DNA of 64,000 bases from NCBI GenBank assembly GCA_034509495.1, contig CM067504.1:39643984-39707983 (forward strand). The letters run 5' to 3'. Numbering within the stretch: the stretch's first letter is position 1; every line of letters starts with the position of its first letter. The notes below the pieces were generated by a model. It made no database searches. It was not told where the DNA came from and saw only the letters and a program-made list of their open reading frames with translations. The translations under genes were made by a program, and so were the position numbers. Source of the DNA: Acestrorhynchus altus (Eukaryota > Chordata > Actinopteri > Characiformes > Acestrorhynchidae). Shown piece by piece: positions 22,823-34,264 of this stretch.

Positions 22823-25800
22823 CATTAGTCGGACTGGCAAACAGGTCCTGACTCACTGCTGTGTGTGAAGCAGAACTTTGGTCCACGCTTAACATCATGG
22901 CCGAAAGGTTACATTTATGTGGTACAACCTACCAAACTGCAGAGAGGAGATGCCACCCCAAGCCTGAGAGAAATCCCCGCTCTCCAGGTGCTTCAGGTTA
23001 GGAGTGCAGGGAGAGTGGTCAGATACAACCATGTCTATATCCCCAGCTCGTAGTGCTGACCACAGCTGCTCCTGAGGGTGAAAACCAGAGAAGAGCTGAC
23101 CAGAGACACGAGAGCTTCATATTCAGTAATTACACTGTATTTACAAATAAGACAACATCACATGTCTATTTACAAGTGTGGCCAGAGGTTTACAGACACA
23201 GATCATGGACATGAATGTCAGGGCCATTTACCCCATTAACACCTGACTTTTTTCCTCTTCTTGCTGAATAATGTCAATTAGATGTTTCCTAAAACGGTCT
23301 ACTGTCTCTAGCATTGACTGGAAGAAACATTCTCCTCAAGCCCCCTCTGATACAATAAAGATCTCATAGTGGTTTCTATGATGGAGTGATCTCCACACCC
23401 TGCTGCAGCAAAGCACTTCCACCACCATGTTTCACAGTTGCTGTGAGGTTTTTGAGCTCAAACGCTCTGGTTGGTTTATACCCAACATGGTCTTCTTTTC
23501 CTCTGCCCAAATAATTCAACTTCGGATTCATTTGTCCAAAGGACAAGTCCTGCTCTTTGTCTAGATGGTCTCTGGCAAACTTTAGTCTTTTTGGGTCCAC
23601 AAACTTCTCCATTCCACTTCCTTGAACTTTTTAAAGACCTTTTCCAAAAATGGTTCTTTATGAAACCCAAAAGGTTCTTTTGTGACATTAATGAGGAAGT
23701 TTTAACCAGCTTCACTTAGTTGTAGTAGTATGCAGAGCTAGTGCACCATGATGATGTTTCCTTCAAAACATCTTCTGCACACCACTATCTGCTCCAGGCA
23801 GACACTTCTTGAGGATGGACAGGCAAAGTTATAATGCATCTCTCACCTGGTTGGCTATGCCTCGTATGGGTGGGCAGCATTTGAACTGAGTGGCCCGGGC
23901 TGGAATGTCCTCTGCAGACAGGGTGAGGTAGTGGTGGGTCGTTTCCACAGTAAGTGGGGCTCCAGCCTTCCTGGCAGTCCGGATTACCTCCAGAGACTGA
24001 GCTGAAGATAAGTGCACGATGTGGCACCGAACTCTGCACAGAAAAAAAGTGATGCTCACAAATACTCCCGGTTTAAACCCCTGATTTCAGAGGAAACATT
24101 GAATGAACATATGCCCACAAACCTGGACACATAGTTCATAATAATATTACTGTATATGTATGTTCGGAATGATTTTTAAACATAAGGACTGGTCTCAGGT
24201 CAGTACTGTGAGTGCTGCCGTGTTAGTTAGTAGAACTGACTGGTACTGCAGGCAGAGTTCAGTGACTGTTCGGATGGCCTCAAGCTCCATGACATCAGGT
24301 CTGGATCTTAGGAAGGTGGAGTACTCAGAAGGATCTGAGAAACAGAGGAAAGAGTTGGATGTGACCCAAAAAATTTGGGAATTTTTACAGCAAACCGGGA
24401 TGAGAAATACTTTTTTTTAACAACATTATAGCAGGAAAACTGAATGAAATAGATACGATTCATAACATCTTCCATTGTAACTCCTGAACTTCAAATATAA
24501 GACCCTGCTGCAGCAAAGCAGCCCCAAACCACGGCACTTCCACCCCCATGTTTCACAGTTGGTATGAGGTTCTTCTGCTCAAAGGCTCTGTTTGGTTTGT
24601 GCCATACATCTCTTCTGTTCTTCTGTTACGGTGCTAAATCACTTCGGATTCATCTTTCCAAAGCATGTTCTAGAAGTTCTAGATGTTCTCTGTGTGTTCT
24701 CGCCTTGCCATTGGTCACAACCCTTTTTTTTCCTTTCATCAGTAAGGTTTTCCTCCTTGCTCACCTCATTAAAATCAGACTTGTTTGGTCTCATTTTGAT
24801 AGAGAATAGAACTTTATTGATCCCTTATGAGGGTTCCTTCAGGGAAGTTAAGGAATGATGGTAGAAGCTGCACTTTGACATCAACTGTAGGTCCTGTGAT
24901 GACATTTTAGGATTATTAGATCTTCTTTACTCGTCTTGTGGTTCTGCTCTTGGGCTGAACTTGCTAGGATGGCCTGATCTGCCCATGTTGGCAGTTGTTT
25001 TAAAAGCTCTCCAGTTGTAAATGATGTTCCAGACATCTGCATCTACAACCTTCTTTCTGAATTAATTAATTAACAATACATTTTATAAATGAATGTGACT
25101 TTTAGTTCAGTATGTTAACAAGCAGTGAAATTATCTTTTAATTACCCCCTTCTGCGAGTGGCTGCTGGACCTCCTTCTCTGCATGGAACTAGAGATAACA
25201 GCACCATTAGATAACAATACTCTTTAGATAGTGACTGTGATTTGTGTTTGTAACCCATCTGTTATTAATTAATTAACTCATTACCAATGAATATATCTTA
25301 TTCTGCTTCCAAACAATTTCCACAACATTGATAAACGATATAGAACTGCAATATTGCAATGAAATGCTAATTCAATTCACACGCTCTCAAACCTTCTACT
25401 CCATAAATCTGTTATTATGATGAGCCAGAGTCACTGGACAGGTGTGTGTGTGGACAGCTAGTGAATGAACAATCAGTGACATGGGGGTGATGAAAGAGGG
25501 CAGATGGCTCACCAGCAGAACACTCCCTGTCCCCTGGAGATGTCTCATCGTGGTATGCAGATCACTGTCTCTCACATGGGGGAACTCGTCCACTCCACTG
25601 TGGATGAGGAAACATTTGAAACCGACCACTCCAGCCCGCACCATGGGCCTGAGCTCGAGCTGGACCAGAGACACACTGCCATTAGAGGAGTGGAGTTCCT
25701 AACACAGGCTGGTTTATTAACAGGGTAGTAAAAGGATATATTATAAAAGGATTTATTTGCATTGATTAAACCTCCCAATGTGTTCTGGTCATATTTGACC

Positions 25801-26848
25801 CACACAGCATGATAGTGGTGTGGATGGAGGTGAATTCTGGCTGGAAGTGGAGACGGCTCTTAGAAGATTGTGTGATTTGGAGTATAGATGTTTTTTCATG
25901 ATCAGTGTTCAGCGTTGGATGGATATTTCTGGTTGGTGGACTATTCTCTGTCCAGCTGTGACATCAAAGGGTTTAAACACTCCAGCAGCACTGGAGACGC
26001 TGCTGATCCAACACTGATACACTAACGTAAAAGCATCACTACCTGGTTGCCAGGAATGACCCCTCCCCAGAATGCCGTGTCCACAAAGCATTGTCCAGTT
26101 GCAGCTTGCAGCTTTTCATGGAGGTTCCCAAGAGTAGTGGTTGGTGGGATGCTATTACTGTGGACGAAGAATGTTTTCGTTTCATATTGTGTGAAAAATC
26201 ACGATGAATCCACCAATTATATGCTCTAAAAATGATCTGCGTGTAAATACAGTGTCTGTATGTGTGTGTTCTTACAGGGGCATGTCCACAATGGTGGTCA
26301 CCCCCCCTGCAGCTGCAGCCCGTGTTGCGGTCCAGTACCCCTCCCATGCAGTGCGACCTGGCTCATTAACATGGACATGGCAGTCCACTATACCTGGCAT
26401 CACCAGGCTATTGTCCACATCCAGGACCTGCACGCAGTGACACAGAGAAGACATAAATTCACATATTCATCTTCTGAAAAATGCAAAAATGCAATTCTGA
26501 AAATCAAATGCAATTTACAAACCACTCCATTTATCTCCATGAAATAGATTAAATTAATATTCCCCTGCATATGCACGACTATTGGACCCAAAATATCCCA
26601 ACAGATTGACTATATATTTAAGGTTAAGTTTAGCATGAATTATTGGGTATCTCTGTAAAATGCCTCTGTTTCCAGCAGGGGGCTCTCCTACACCACCTCA
26701 CCTCTCCAGCTGTGTCCGGTGTGGCTCCTGGATCAGGCAGGATGTCATGGATCATTCCTTCCTTTATGATGATAAGTGCAGGCCTAATCTCCTCGCCAAT
26801 CAAGACCCTCCGGCTCATTACGGCGCCCACTGTGCATCCTGCCTCCAT
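21295..26848 (-). CDS. alln: Allantoinase
   Basis: Allantoinase hydrolyses allantoin to allantoate in purine (urate) breakdown; it belongs to the cyclic amidohydrolase family. Eleven exons in gene order: 26848-26702, 26427-26276, 26157-26043, 25659-25513, 25188-25146, 24334-24241, 24033-23847, 23071-22933, 21867-21695, 21552-21520, 21444-21295; 1380 nt, 459 aa. Metal-site residues are all visible: H66/H68 in DCHVHVNEPGRTAWEG, candidate carboxylated K153 in GFKCFLIHSG, H189 in FHAE, a His in CHIVHLSSAQS (about 237-240), and D313 in VSDHSPC. The start MEAGCTVGAVMSRR was chosen by family length; an in-frame ATG 33 codons upstream (26945-26947) is possible. Introns 5, 7 and 8 contain Tc1 relics, and intron 3 a MITE. 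It appears intact and functional. Confidence 0.95.
21950..22275 (-). mobile_element. Tc1-like relic in alln intron 8
   Basis: The minus strand encodes MKYGGGSVMVWSCSAAAGCG, then the same deletion junction and QSMSEKVDGYRN as the agxt intron 4 copy. This shows that both come from one deleted master. The 5' half is missing. Confidence 0.8.
22752..22818. repeat. (GT)n microsatellite
   Basis: Uninterrupted GT dinucleotide array of about 33 units in alln intron 8. Confidence 0.95.
23240..23625 (-). mobile_element. Tc1-like relic in alln intron 7
   Basis: Contains family blocks in minus orientation ('ctgatacaataaagatctca', the 'ccaccaccatgtttcac' block) and a more upstream coding piece FARDHLDKEQDLSFGQMNP. 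Several small deletions relative to other copies. Confidence 0.75.
24490..25065 (-). mobile_element. Tc1-like relic in alln intron 5, interrupted by a LINE 3' end-like piece
   Basis: Family blocks run from 'ccctgctgcagcaaagcag' (24502) to the HTH-proximal region ('ggatggcctgatctgcccatg' near 24967). A segment at about 24798-24850 ('gaactttattgatccctta') looks like the 3' tail of a fish non-LTR retrotransposon. The two overlap in an order suggesting insertion or mosaic growth. Confidence 0.65.
25895..26012. mobile_element. Palindromic MITE-like repeat, copy C (partial)
   Basis: Only the 'ggttggtggactattctctg' to 'cactccagcagcactgg' segment remains, in alln intron 3, immediately before exon 3 on the plus map. 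Confidence 0.6.
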
Positions 26849-27274
26849 TTCAGACCTTATGGTTCTTAGCAGACTGTTACGGTTAAAGCTCTGGGAGTGT
26901 CTGAGCTGTCTATGAGAGCTGTGAATGCTATGGAGATCTAGGGTCACTGTACCTGCTTATGTAAGAGTTAAGAGATAAGGGTTTGTTGACCTGCCTGACT
27001 GTTGGCCAATATAGACAGGTAAAACTGGGACAGTTTTATATATATATATATATAGTTATATTGTATATATATAACCCATTAAGAGTGTAGTACAAAAACA
27101 AACAAAGGACTACATAATAACATTCATCAATGGCTCACCAGATCAAATGCTTTAATATGTCATCTGTGTGTGTCCCTTTAAAAGACCATCACAGACATCA
27201 GGTCCACAACAGCAATTCTTTAGCTGGATGAATTATTCAGGACTCTGTGCTCAACTGTGCTGAGACAGACAAGC

Positions 27275-27276
<2 letters not shown>

Positions 27277-27322
<46 letters not shown>
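27277..27322. repeat. (AG)n microsatellite
   Basis: Pure AG array of about 23 units. Confidence 0.95.
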
Positions 27323-27325
<3 letters not shown>

Positions 27326-27660
27326 AAGTGAGCGTGATGTCGTTTCTGATTGAATACAGCCACACTCACAAAGCCTTGGCCATATAATCGGAAGCTGTTT
27401 CACCTTTTTGTCCTTTAACTTTAAAGTCGTGTTCTATTGATCAGTGTCTCCATGCAAGACACAGACACCATCAGCGCTGGCTGTCTAAAGAAATTGCTCA
27501 AACTTAAGTGACAAACCAACTGGCCCCTCTAATGTAGCCCCTGTAATGTTGGAATGCTGAACTCAGATATTCAGATTGCTATATATATATATATATATTA
27601 AACATTAATAATATTAATAACAATATATGAGGCATGGGTGGTTCAGGGTTAAGATCACAA

Positions 27661-27687
27661 TGTGTGTGTATGTGTGTGTGTCATGTG

Positions 27688-27735
<48 letters not shown>
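27661..27735. repeat. (TG)n microsatellite, slightly interrupted
   Basis: TG repeats with two short interruptions near 27670 and 27682-27689. Confidence 0.9.
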
Positions 27736-27737
<2 letters not shown>

Positions 27738-28784
27738 GATAAATCTATGGCTCACCAGATCAAATCCGTACAGAATCATCCGTATATAAAACCAGATTGT
27801 TCCTCGTCAATAATGTTATCCAGTCCCTTTTGTATCTTTTAGAAGTATTTAACTGAATGATTGGCCTCCAGTTTTCTATATCTCGTCCTTTTTGCTTGGG
27901 AATTAATCTTATAAGACCTTGTTTCAAGGATGAAGGTCATTCTTGAAACACACTAAATATTTCACATATCAAAAAGGGGCATTAAAGATCCCATGCACTT
28001 GGATTGGTCGCCTTGTCAACGGGCTTAAAAAGAGTGCATAGAGGGCGCTCATGAACCCCCTTTAGATTGACAGGATGAGAAATGGGACATTTTTGTTGTG
28101 CTCGGACATGTGTACGCGAGGACTACAGGACCTGCACATGTGCCATTTCTGACTGAGGCTCAGGGTCTCTTCTTTTGGGGTGCTGTTGCATGGATGACCC
28201 AATGCTCTGACCCTGGATTTCTGTGCTAGGATATGTGAAGTACTGTACCAGTATAAATGACATAATGGCAGATTAAAGTCCCCCAGACACAGAAAAAAAT
28301 GACTGAAACTCCAACAGAGAGAGAAGAGGGTTTCGCTTGGTTTAGAATTTCTGAGCGATGGGTAGATTTAGTGCAGCGCACTCCGAGCTGTAATGGACTG
28401 ACTGTAAAAGGCCAATGGCGACATTATCACACTGTACTTAGAGTGCGATTTTATCTCCGCTTGAGGAGAAGAGGAAGTGGCATTGTAGACATAATGGAAG
28501 GAGATAAATTTGGAACAGTGAGTGTTGTATGGGGGAGGCGAGCAATGACAGAAGAGAGAGGGAGATCAAATCAAATCAAGATGCTTTGGGCTGAGGGCCG
28601 AGGGCCTATACAGGTAGTGCACAAGCAGTGTGTTTGGGAGAGCAGTGACTCAGTCCAGCTGAAACCTGAGTGGCATCTGCCCAACCCACTGTGGTACATT
28701 CTGGATGCATCGCCTAGTAATTCGGCCCCCCTGCGCCCCTCCCCACAACCCTATTGTTCATGAACAAACCAGACAAAAGACACA

Positions 28785-28785
<1 letters not shown>

Positions 28786-28838
<53 letters not shown>
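28786..28838. repeat. (CA)n microsatellite
   Basis: Pure CA array of about 26 units. Confidence 0.95.
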
Positions 28839-28839
<1 letters not shown>

Positions 28840-28904
28840 GAGAAACAACGCGGCATCATTAATCCAGTGAGCCTGATGTTGTTTTTTCAGTAACGCAATA
28901 AAAC

Positions 28905-29450
28905 AAATGGACATTTGATCTTCATTTGAACTACGCTGATAAATGGAGATGATATAATAAACACATATAACCGAAGAAATGTCTTTTTGAAATTTGTTAG
29001 GACAAATCCACATTTATTACTACTTAAAATGCCTAAAATTAAAATCAGGTGCAGCACATCAGTCTTAGACTTTGAAGGAGGCTCTCTAATATAAACCTTA
29101 GATTGTTGAAGCGGGTGGGATCACTTCCAGAGTCTGGGAAAGGATTTTAAAAGGTTGCTAAAACACTTCACAGCTGAAAGAATTCCTCTTGGAGGAGCGG
29201 GAAATTCATTTTTCATTCAGTGTCAGAGACTGGCTGATAGTTATTTCAGCAAAAGGAAGAAATAACAGATCAGGGATCCTCACAAGAAAATTGCATTTCT
29301 ATTAATTCCATTTTGTAAATGATGTTTAAAAGACATTGTATCAGTTGTGCGTGTTTAGTTATATCACCTTCATCACCAATAAAGTTCAAATGAAGATCAA
29401 ATGTCCATATGTTAGGTCAAAGGTGTTCATTGCATGTCCTCCATTTGTCA
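28905..29450 (+). mobile_element. Tc1-like relic
   Basis: Both terminal regions are present ('gacatttgatcttcattt' at the left; 'gaagatcaaatgtccatatg' and 'ggtgttcattgcatgtcct' at the right). Almost the whole coding part is deleted, leaving only short HTH-flank and C-terminal remnants. It is closer to a MITE than to the other copies. Confidence 0.7.
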
Positions 29451-30215
29451 CGACTGTCCATTTTGTCCATGCATAACTGATATGGTATAAGACGCTTTTT
29501 TCATGATCGGATAGACTTACTAATGTCCCCTCTTTCTATAGTAAACTGTGTTTGCTCACAGTGTCACAGTTACATTCAACGGCCTTCGAGCATGTAATGC
29601 GATCAAGCCAACAGCTGACTGTGAGTCTCATTAAGATTTAATTCTAGGGAATATGTATTTACAGAAATGATCTGTTTTTAACAGTACTAGTTTCAATTCT
29701 GTGGATATAAGCTAATTGCAGCATCTAACGATTGCATAATAGGAGGCATTTCCTCAATGGTTTTACATCCATTTAGGCCTTAATTCAGATTCTTTTGAAA
29801 TTTGAAGCCTGAGCTGAGTCACACAGAGTGGGGAATTAGTGTCAGATGGGAGTGCCTTTATTGTGAAAGCATTACACAGCCCAATTTCAGCAGGATTTCG
29901 GGGGTGAGCAAAGACCGATATGCTCAAAGAGTTTGTGAATTGAGAGTAATCCTACCCGAAAGCAAATTCTCCCTGACAGAGGAAAGGGAGAAAAGAGGGC
30001 AGTATGCATAACCATGTTGCGAGACCACTGAATTAATTATGACTTTTAAGTGCGCCACTGAAGTTTATTAAGTATAGTTATGCTGTCTGACAATTTCAAA
30101 CTCATCCCTGTTCATCTCTTGACTCGACCTGTCACAATATTTATCGACTTTTCATAAAATACGTGCAATGAATTGACAAACAACAACATGGATGAGTTTA
30201 AAAATTGAAGCATTG
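29451..30215. other. Intergenic, no recognised feature
   Basis: Unique-looking sequence upstream of kif1a without family repeats. The part at about 29580-30020 is non-repetitive and could hold distal regulatory DNA, but nothing in it can be named. Confidence 0.4.
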
Positions 30216-30217
30216 TT

Positions 30218-30412
30218 CTGGACCAGGGGTCAGGAACCCCTGGAGAGCTCCTTCCGGCAGGTTTCAACTCCAACCCAAATCTAACACACCTCATTCAACC
30301 AATCAAGACCTTCTGAAGCCAGTAGTTAGTTGGACCAGGTGAGTGAATTAGGGTCGAATCTTGTCTGCAGGAAGGTCGCTCTCCAGGAGCAGCGTTGGGG
30401 ACCCCTGGTTTG
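30218..30412. mobile_element. Short MITE with inverted ends
   Basis: The left end 'ggaccaggggtcaggaaccc' and the reverse complement of the right end ('ccaaaccaggggtccccaac') match, and 'ctggagagc' recurs inverted just inside. The unit of about 195 bp is non-coding, typical of a small hAT-like non-autonomous element; the superfamily is a guess. Confidence 0.6.
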
Positions 30413-30464
30413 GACCTTACCTTTAGGCTACTTGCTGTTTAAAGGTTAAGTAAAGGTGCACATT

Positions 30465-30640
30465 GATCCACACATACACACTAGTGAATTCACACACTAG
30501 GTGGCAGTGAGCACACATGCCCGGAGCGGTGGGCAGCCCGATCCATGGTCAGGAGTCGAGTCTCTCAGCTCAGGGATTCGAACTGATAACCTTCCAGTCA
30601 CCGGGTGTGCACATGATATTGTGCACTATCACCTGACTAT
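30465..30640. repeat. SINE-like repeat with tRNA B-box-like motif
   Basis: It begins 'cacacatacacactagtgaa' and contains 'cagggattcgaactgataac', whose GATTCGAAC core resembles the tRNA B box in reverse. Related copies are at 33995-34160, 56310-56480 and (partial) 20262-20335. No complete tRNA fold is apparent, so this is not a tRNA gene. Confidence 0.6.
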
Positions 30641-31926
30641 GTTATGCATGCTACTGGAAGCTTCCATTAGGGGGCAGACCAGAGAACACTGACCAAGTTT
30701 CACTTTCGAGCTTAAACCTTTCTGGTATGTTTATGTTGCAGAGTACTGCACTGCCCCCTAGAGATTTGTGTACTGCACCTCACATACACATTTCGTTAAA
30801 GGTGTGCACAACCAACTTGCCAAACGGACGCTGGATATGTGTACTATGTGCTATTTAAATTTAATTTCTAATTATATAATTAAATACAGTATGTTTCTAG
30901 TCATAGTTTCAAGAAATAATATTCCAGTGTCTGAACTCTATTAATAATTTAAAGTTTATTGTTATTTATAAGGGTGAAAATGCATTTTTGTTCTATTATA
31001 TTATCATTAAATCAATGGCAAAAAATTGGTCAGGTGACAGTTTGTTTATGACAATTATTTTTGGGATGTAGTCCGAATGACAGGTCTACTCCACTATTCA
31101 GTTAGCATGCCTTCATTAATTCCTATTTATGATTTAAACCAAGGCTTTCATCTGTTTGAGGGAGGGGCTTGTTTCATCCATTCAAAAGGAGGGATGTCCA
31201 CCCATCCTTTCGGAATCCTATAGCTATCTTATTGGAGTCCCATCCGACTTCAATCCTATTATGTGTTGTAGAGCAAACCTGTTAGATATCAAACCAAATC
31301 ATTTTAATAACATTAAGTGATAGACACACAAAGAAGCAATTAAATAAATAAAAGGACAGACTGTTAGACACCAAGATATAGAGATTTGTCTCTTTGAAAG
31401 ATGTAAATAAAGTCATTTGGTGTGAAAAGATTCACTTACCAAGAGCCTTTCTTTACATTTATATTAATAACCATATCTTCAGTAACCACGTCTTCAATAG
31501 CTTAAATTAAAATTCTTCTTGTTTGTTTGTTTATTATTATTGTTATGCTGCTTACATACACTTTGTACTAATATTGTCTTTTATTTGTCCTATTTAGAAA
31601 TACTCTGAAAAAGAAAAACAGGCTCCAGGAAGATCCAGACATGCTCTTTTCTCCTGGGAAAGTGGCTGTTGTCTACGTTTAAGGTACACAGTTACACCTT
31701 AAGGACCGTGTAATACCTCTGAGGGTTTATTTACATTGTGCCTTGGAGAACAAAAATGTACTTGTACAGTAGTTATTTTTGACACTGCATAATGCACATA
31801 TACTGTAGCTCTATGGAACGATTATGGAACAATACATTTCCTTATAGGACTGCTGTGCTGTTGGGAAGGAAGTAATATACATTATATATAAAAATAAGAC
31901 AGATCTGATCAATAATTATTGATCTA

Positions 31927-32085
31927 CTCATACAGAAGTGGTGTCTCTCAGTACGGCGTCGGGTTTAACGCAACGCGCCAGACGTCTCTGCATGGAGTTG
32001 TAGAGGTTCCTAATGGTGTCCTGTGATGGTCCATCCCATGCAGCTTGAATGTTCTCACTCAGTTCTGCAGATGGTGTGGTAGGCT
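31927..32085 (-). mobile_element. Fragment of the second DDE transposase family
   Basis: The minus strand encodes LSENIQAAWDGPSQDTIRNL and a tail CVKPDAVLRDTTSV, nearly identical to the C-terminus of the relic in agxt intron 8. It is fused at 32086 to a Tc1-main-family C-terminal piece (32086-32310, plus), an insertion or recombination boundary. Confidence 0.75.
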
Positions 32086-32310
32086 GAAAAATCCCTTTGC
32101 TGAAAGAATTCTGCATGGAGGAGTGGGAAAGTCGTTCTTCCAGTCGATGTCACAGATTATAGGAAGCATCTGATTGACATTATTTCACAGAAAGGAGGAA
32201 ATACCAAAATTAGGGGAGCTGGTGTCCTAACTTTTTCCTCACAAGAATATTACATTTCTATTAATTACATTTTACAAACTATGGTTAAAATATCCCTATA
32301 AAAAGTCTCA
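32086..32310 (+). mobile_element. Tc1-like fragment, C-terminal end
   Basis: Begins 'gctgaaagaattctgcatgg' and carries the C-terminal transposase remnant, then 'ggggagctggtgtcctaact' and part of the terminal region. Confidence 0.65.
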
Positions 32311-32329
32311 TGGATGCTATAGACCAACC

Positions 32330-32782
32330 AAAGCTGTGTTATTGTGTGTGCCATTTACTCTAGGGAATCTAATCTCTCTCTCCCCAGCTCTTCTCCCTCC
32401 CCCTTTCACTCCCCTCCTCTCTCTCTCTCTCTCTCTCTCTCACTCACTCTCTCGCCCTGTCCATGCTGCTGCATTGATGCTGCTGCCTCCCTCAGCGATG
32501 ATGTCACTGGCTCACTCAGGCTCAGCATCCCTGCTCTAAGCAGTCGGCAGAGCCATTTTGGCTTCTTTATTACAGAGTACACACAGTGCTCTGCCCATCC
32601 AGCCTTTCCCGGATCAGGCAGGCCTCACCGGGAACCCAGACTATCCCTCACTTACTGACCATCTCTATCTGGGGAGAGAGGACAAGGGGGGCATTCATCT
32701 GATCCTCCGAGGCAGGGGCTTTTAAAGCCAGACAAAGAGGCATTATTGGGAGCACATAAGCAAGTGCAGCAGCACTGGAAAG
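32330..32782 (+). promoter_or_regulatory. Candidate kif1a promoter and non-coding first exon
   Basis: A change from repeat to non-repeat sequence with a (TC)n tract (32417-32441), GC-richer DNA, CRE-like TGATGTCA (about 32499-32506) and a possible exon ending in CTGGAAAG|gtaagagc at 32782/32783, a strong donor. The kif1a start codon exon has its own 3' splice acceptor at about 37182, so an upstream non-coding exon must exist. This is the best donor I noticed in the region, but the link is inferred and unproven. Confidence 0.35.
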
Positions 32783-33499
32783 GTAAGAGCTGTATTTCTG
32801 TTTGCCTTTGGGCAGCAGGACACTGCAGATTTAATGACCAGGCTGTTTGCTGTTGGGTCACCCGGGTAGAATGACTGTGGGTGCGGCTGTTCAGAGGCCA
32901 TAAACAAACTACAGCCAGTCACGAGTATGGGTGGGATATGGTGTGTGGGACACTGTAATGGGTACAGGTTCTTCAGTTATTTATGGTGTGTGTGGGTTAG
33001 GGGGGGTAGGTTATTATGATTAGTAGAGTGCGTGATACATGCATAGTCATCCATGGTGTGGGCAGCAGTGTGGCAGGCTACCAGTCCACAATGTATCATT
33101 AATTGACGTCATAGGCCTAACACTTGATGAGACGGGGTCTATCCGGACAGGACATGACCTTTCATTTTTATATATGACTGTGAGGATTGGAGTGGTGGCA
33201 GCCAGTCTGATCTGTGTTCAGAGCTTGACCAAAGTCCAGCAGCGCGTTAATTGTTAATATAGCTTGTTCCGAAAACGTAACGAAAGCTGTGTATTGAGAA
33301 GAACCTTGACCAATGGTCATTTCATGTTTTCCAGTACAATCCTATTGGTTGCACTTTTTTGTCTCTGTTATAATCCTATTGGATTATTAAAGATCAATGG
33401 TCTCCCTCATGAATTTATGAAATATAGAATCAAACATGATGAATTATGAGTTATTTAGTCATATGCATTAATTATAACATAATTAACATAACGGAAAGG

Positions 33500-33520
33500 A
33501 CACACACACACCCACACACC

Positions 33521-33569
<49 letters not shown>

Positions 33570-33571
33570 AC

Positions 33572-33627
<56 letters not shown>

Positions 33628-33690
33628 ACATGCGCGCGTGCACACACATGCACACACACACACACACACACACGCACACACACACACACA
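33500..33690. repeat. Compound (CA)n microsatellite
   Basis: About 190 bp of CA repeats interrupted by CCCACA, CTCACA and a TGCGCGCG-type segment near 33631-33640. Alternating purine-pyrimidine throughout. Confidence 0.95.
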
Positions 33691-33762
33691 TTTATATAAA
33701 CATAAAATACATTAATACAATTTAAGTGAACAGATATAGATAGTAAACCAGATAGATTTATA

Positions 33763-33859
33763 GATAGATATTGATAGTGATATTGATATAGATATTGATA
33801 TTGATATTGATATTGATATTGATTATAGATATTGATATTGATATTGATATTGATATTGA
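33763..33859. repeat. (GATATT)n hexanucleotide array
   Basis: About 15 units of GATATT with GATATA variants, preceded by GATA-like repeats. Confidence 0.9.
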
Positions 33860-33994
33860 CAGTGCCTACCTGAGGTATCCCATTACTGAAAATGAAAAAA
33901 GGATTTAAGTTATATGTTTTACATTTTAAATTTATTGTATATGAATTGTATAATCGGTGTTATTCTATTATTATAGGATTCAGTGGAAAACAGT

Positions 33995-34160
33995 GACACA
34001 CACATACACACTAGTGAATTCACACACTAGTAAGCATGCATGTCCAGAGTGGTGGACATCCCTATCCACGGCTCCCAGGGAGCAGTCATGTCCTCCCAGT
34101 TCAGGGATTTGAACCGACAACCTTCCTTTCACATGGCTGTGCAGTGTATACTACAACACT
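33995..34160. repeat. SINE-like repeat, second copy
   Basis: Shares 'cacacatacacactagtgaa' and 'ttcagggatttgaaccgaca' with the copy at 30465-30640. About 75-80 percent similar by eye. Confidence 0.6.
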
Positions 34161-34264
34161 TAGCTTAGACTTACGAACGTCTTGACTGTATTTGCATTTA
34201 TTGCATTTATTTGCATTTCTTCAGACATATGTACAAAGTGGAAGCTGTAAATGGTCAGGTTAAA

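Larger units (their letters stand above)
26849..28900. other. Intergenic, upstream of alln; microsatellites, no gene recognised
   Basis: Simple arrays dominate: (TA)n at 27037-27054 and 27581-27598, (AG)n at 27277-27322, (TG)n at 27661-27735 and (CA)n at 28786-28838. An open frame of 154 codons at 28299-28763 shows no family motif or splice context and is not called. The alln promoter must lie just above 26848 but shows no clear core element. Confidence 0.6.

Noticed and set aside
28299..28763. 154-codon open frame upstream of kif1a
   Set aside because: No domain, repeat or family motif, no splice context, and it ends beside a CA array; chance open frame is more likely.
30465..30640. tRNA gene suggested by GATTCGAAC
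   Set aside because: Only a B-box-like motif; no cloverleaf, and the unit is repeated with divergence, so it is a SINE-like repeat.
33446..33715. His/Thr- and Cys/Val-repeat open frames on both strands
   Set aside because: Direct translation of a CA/TG microsatellite.
33763..33859. CRISPR-like regularly spaced repeats
   Set aside because: Contiguous hexanucleotide units without spacers, in a vertebrate genome.
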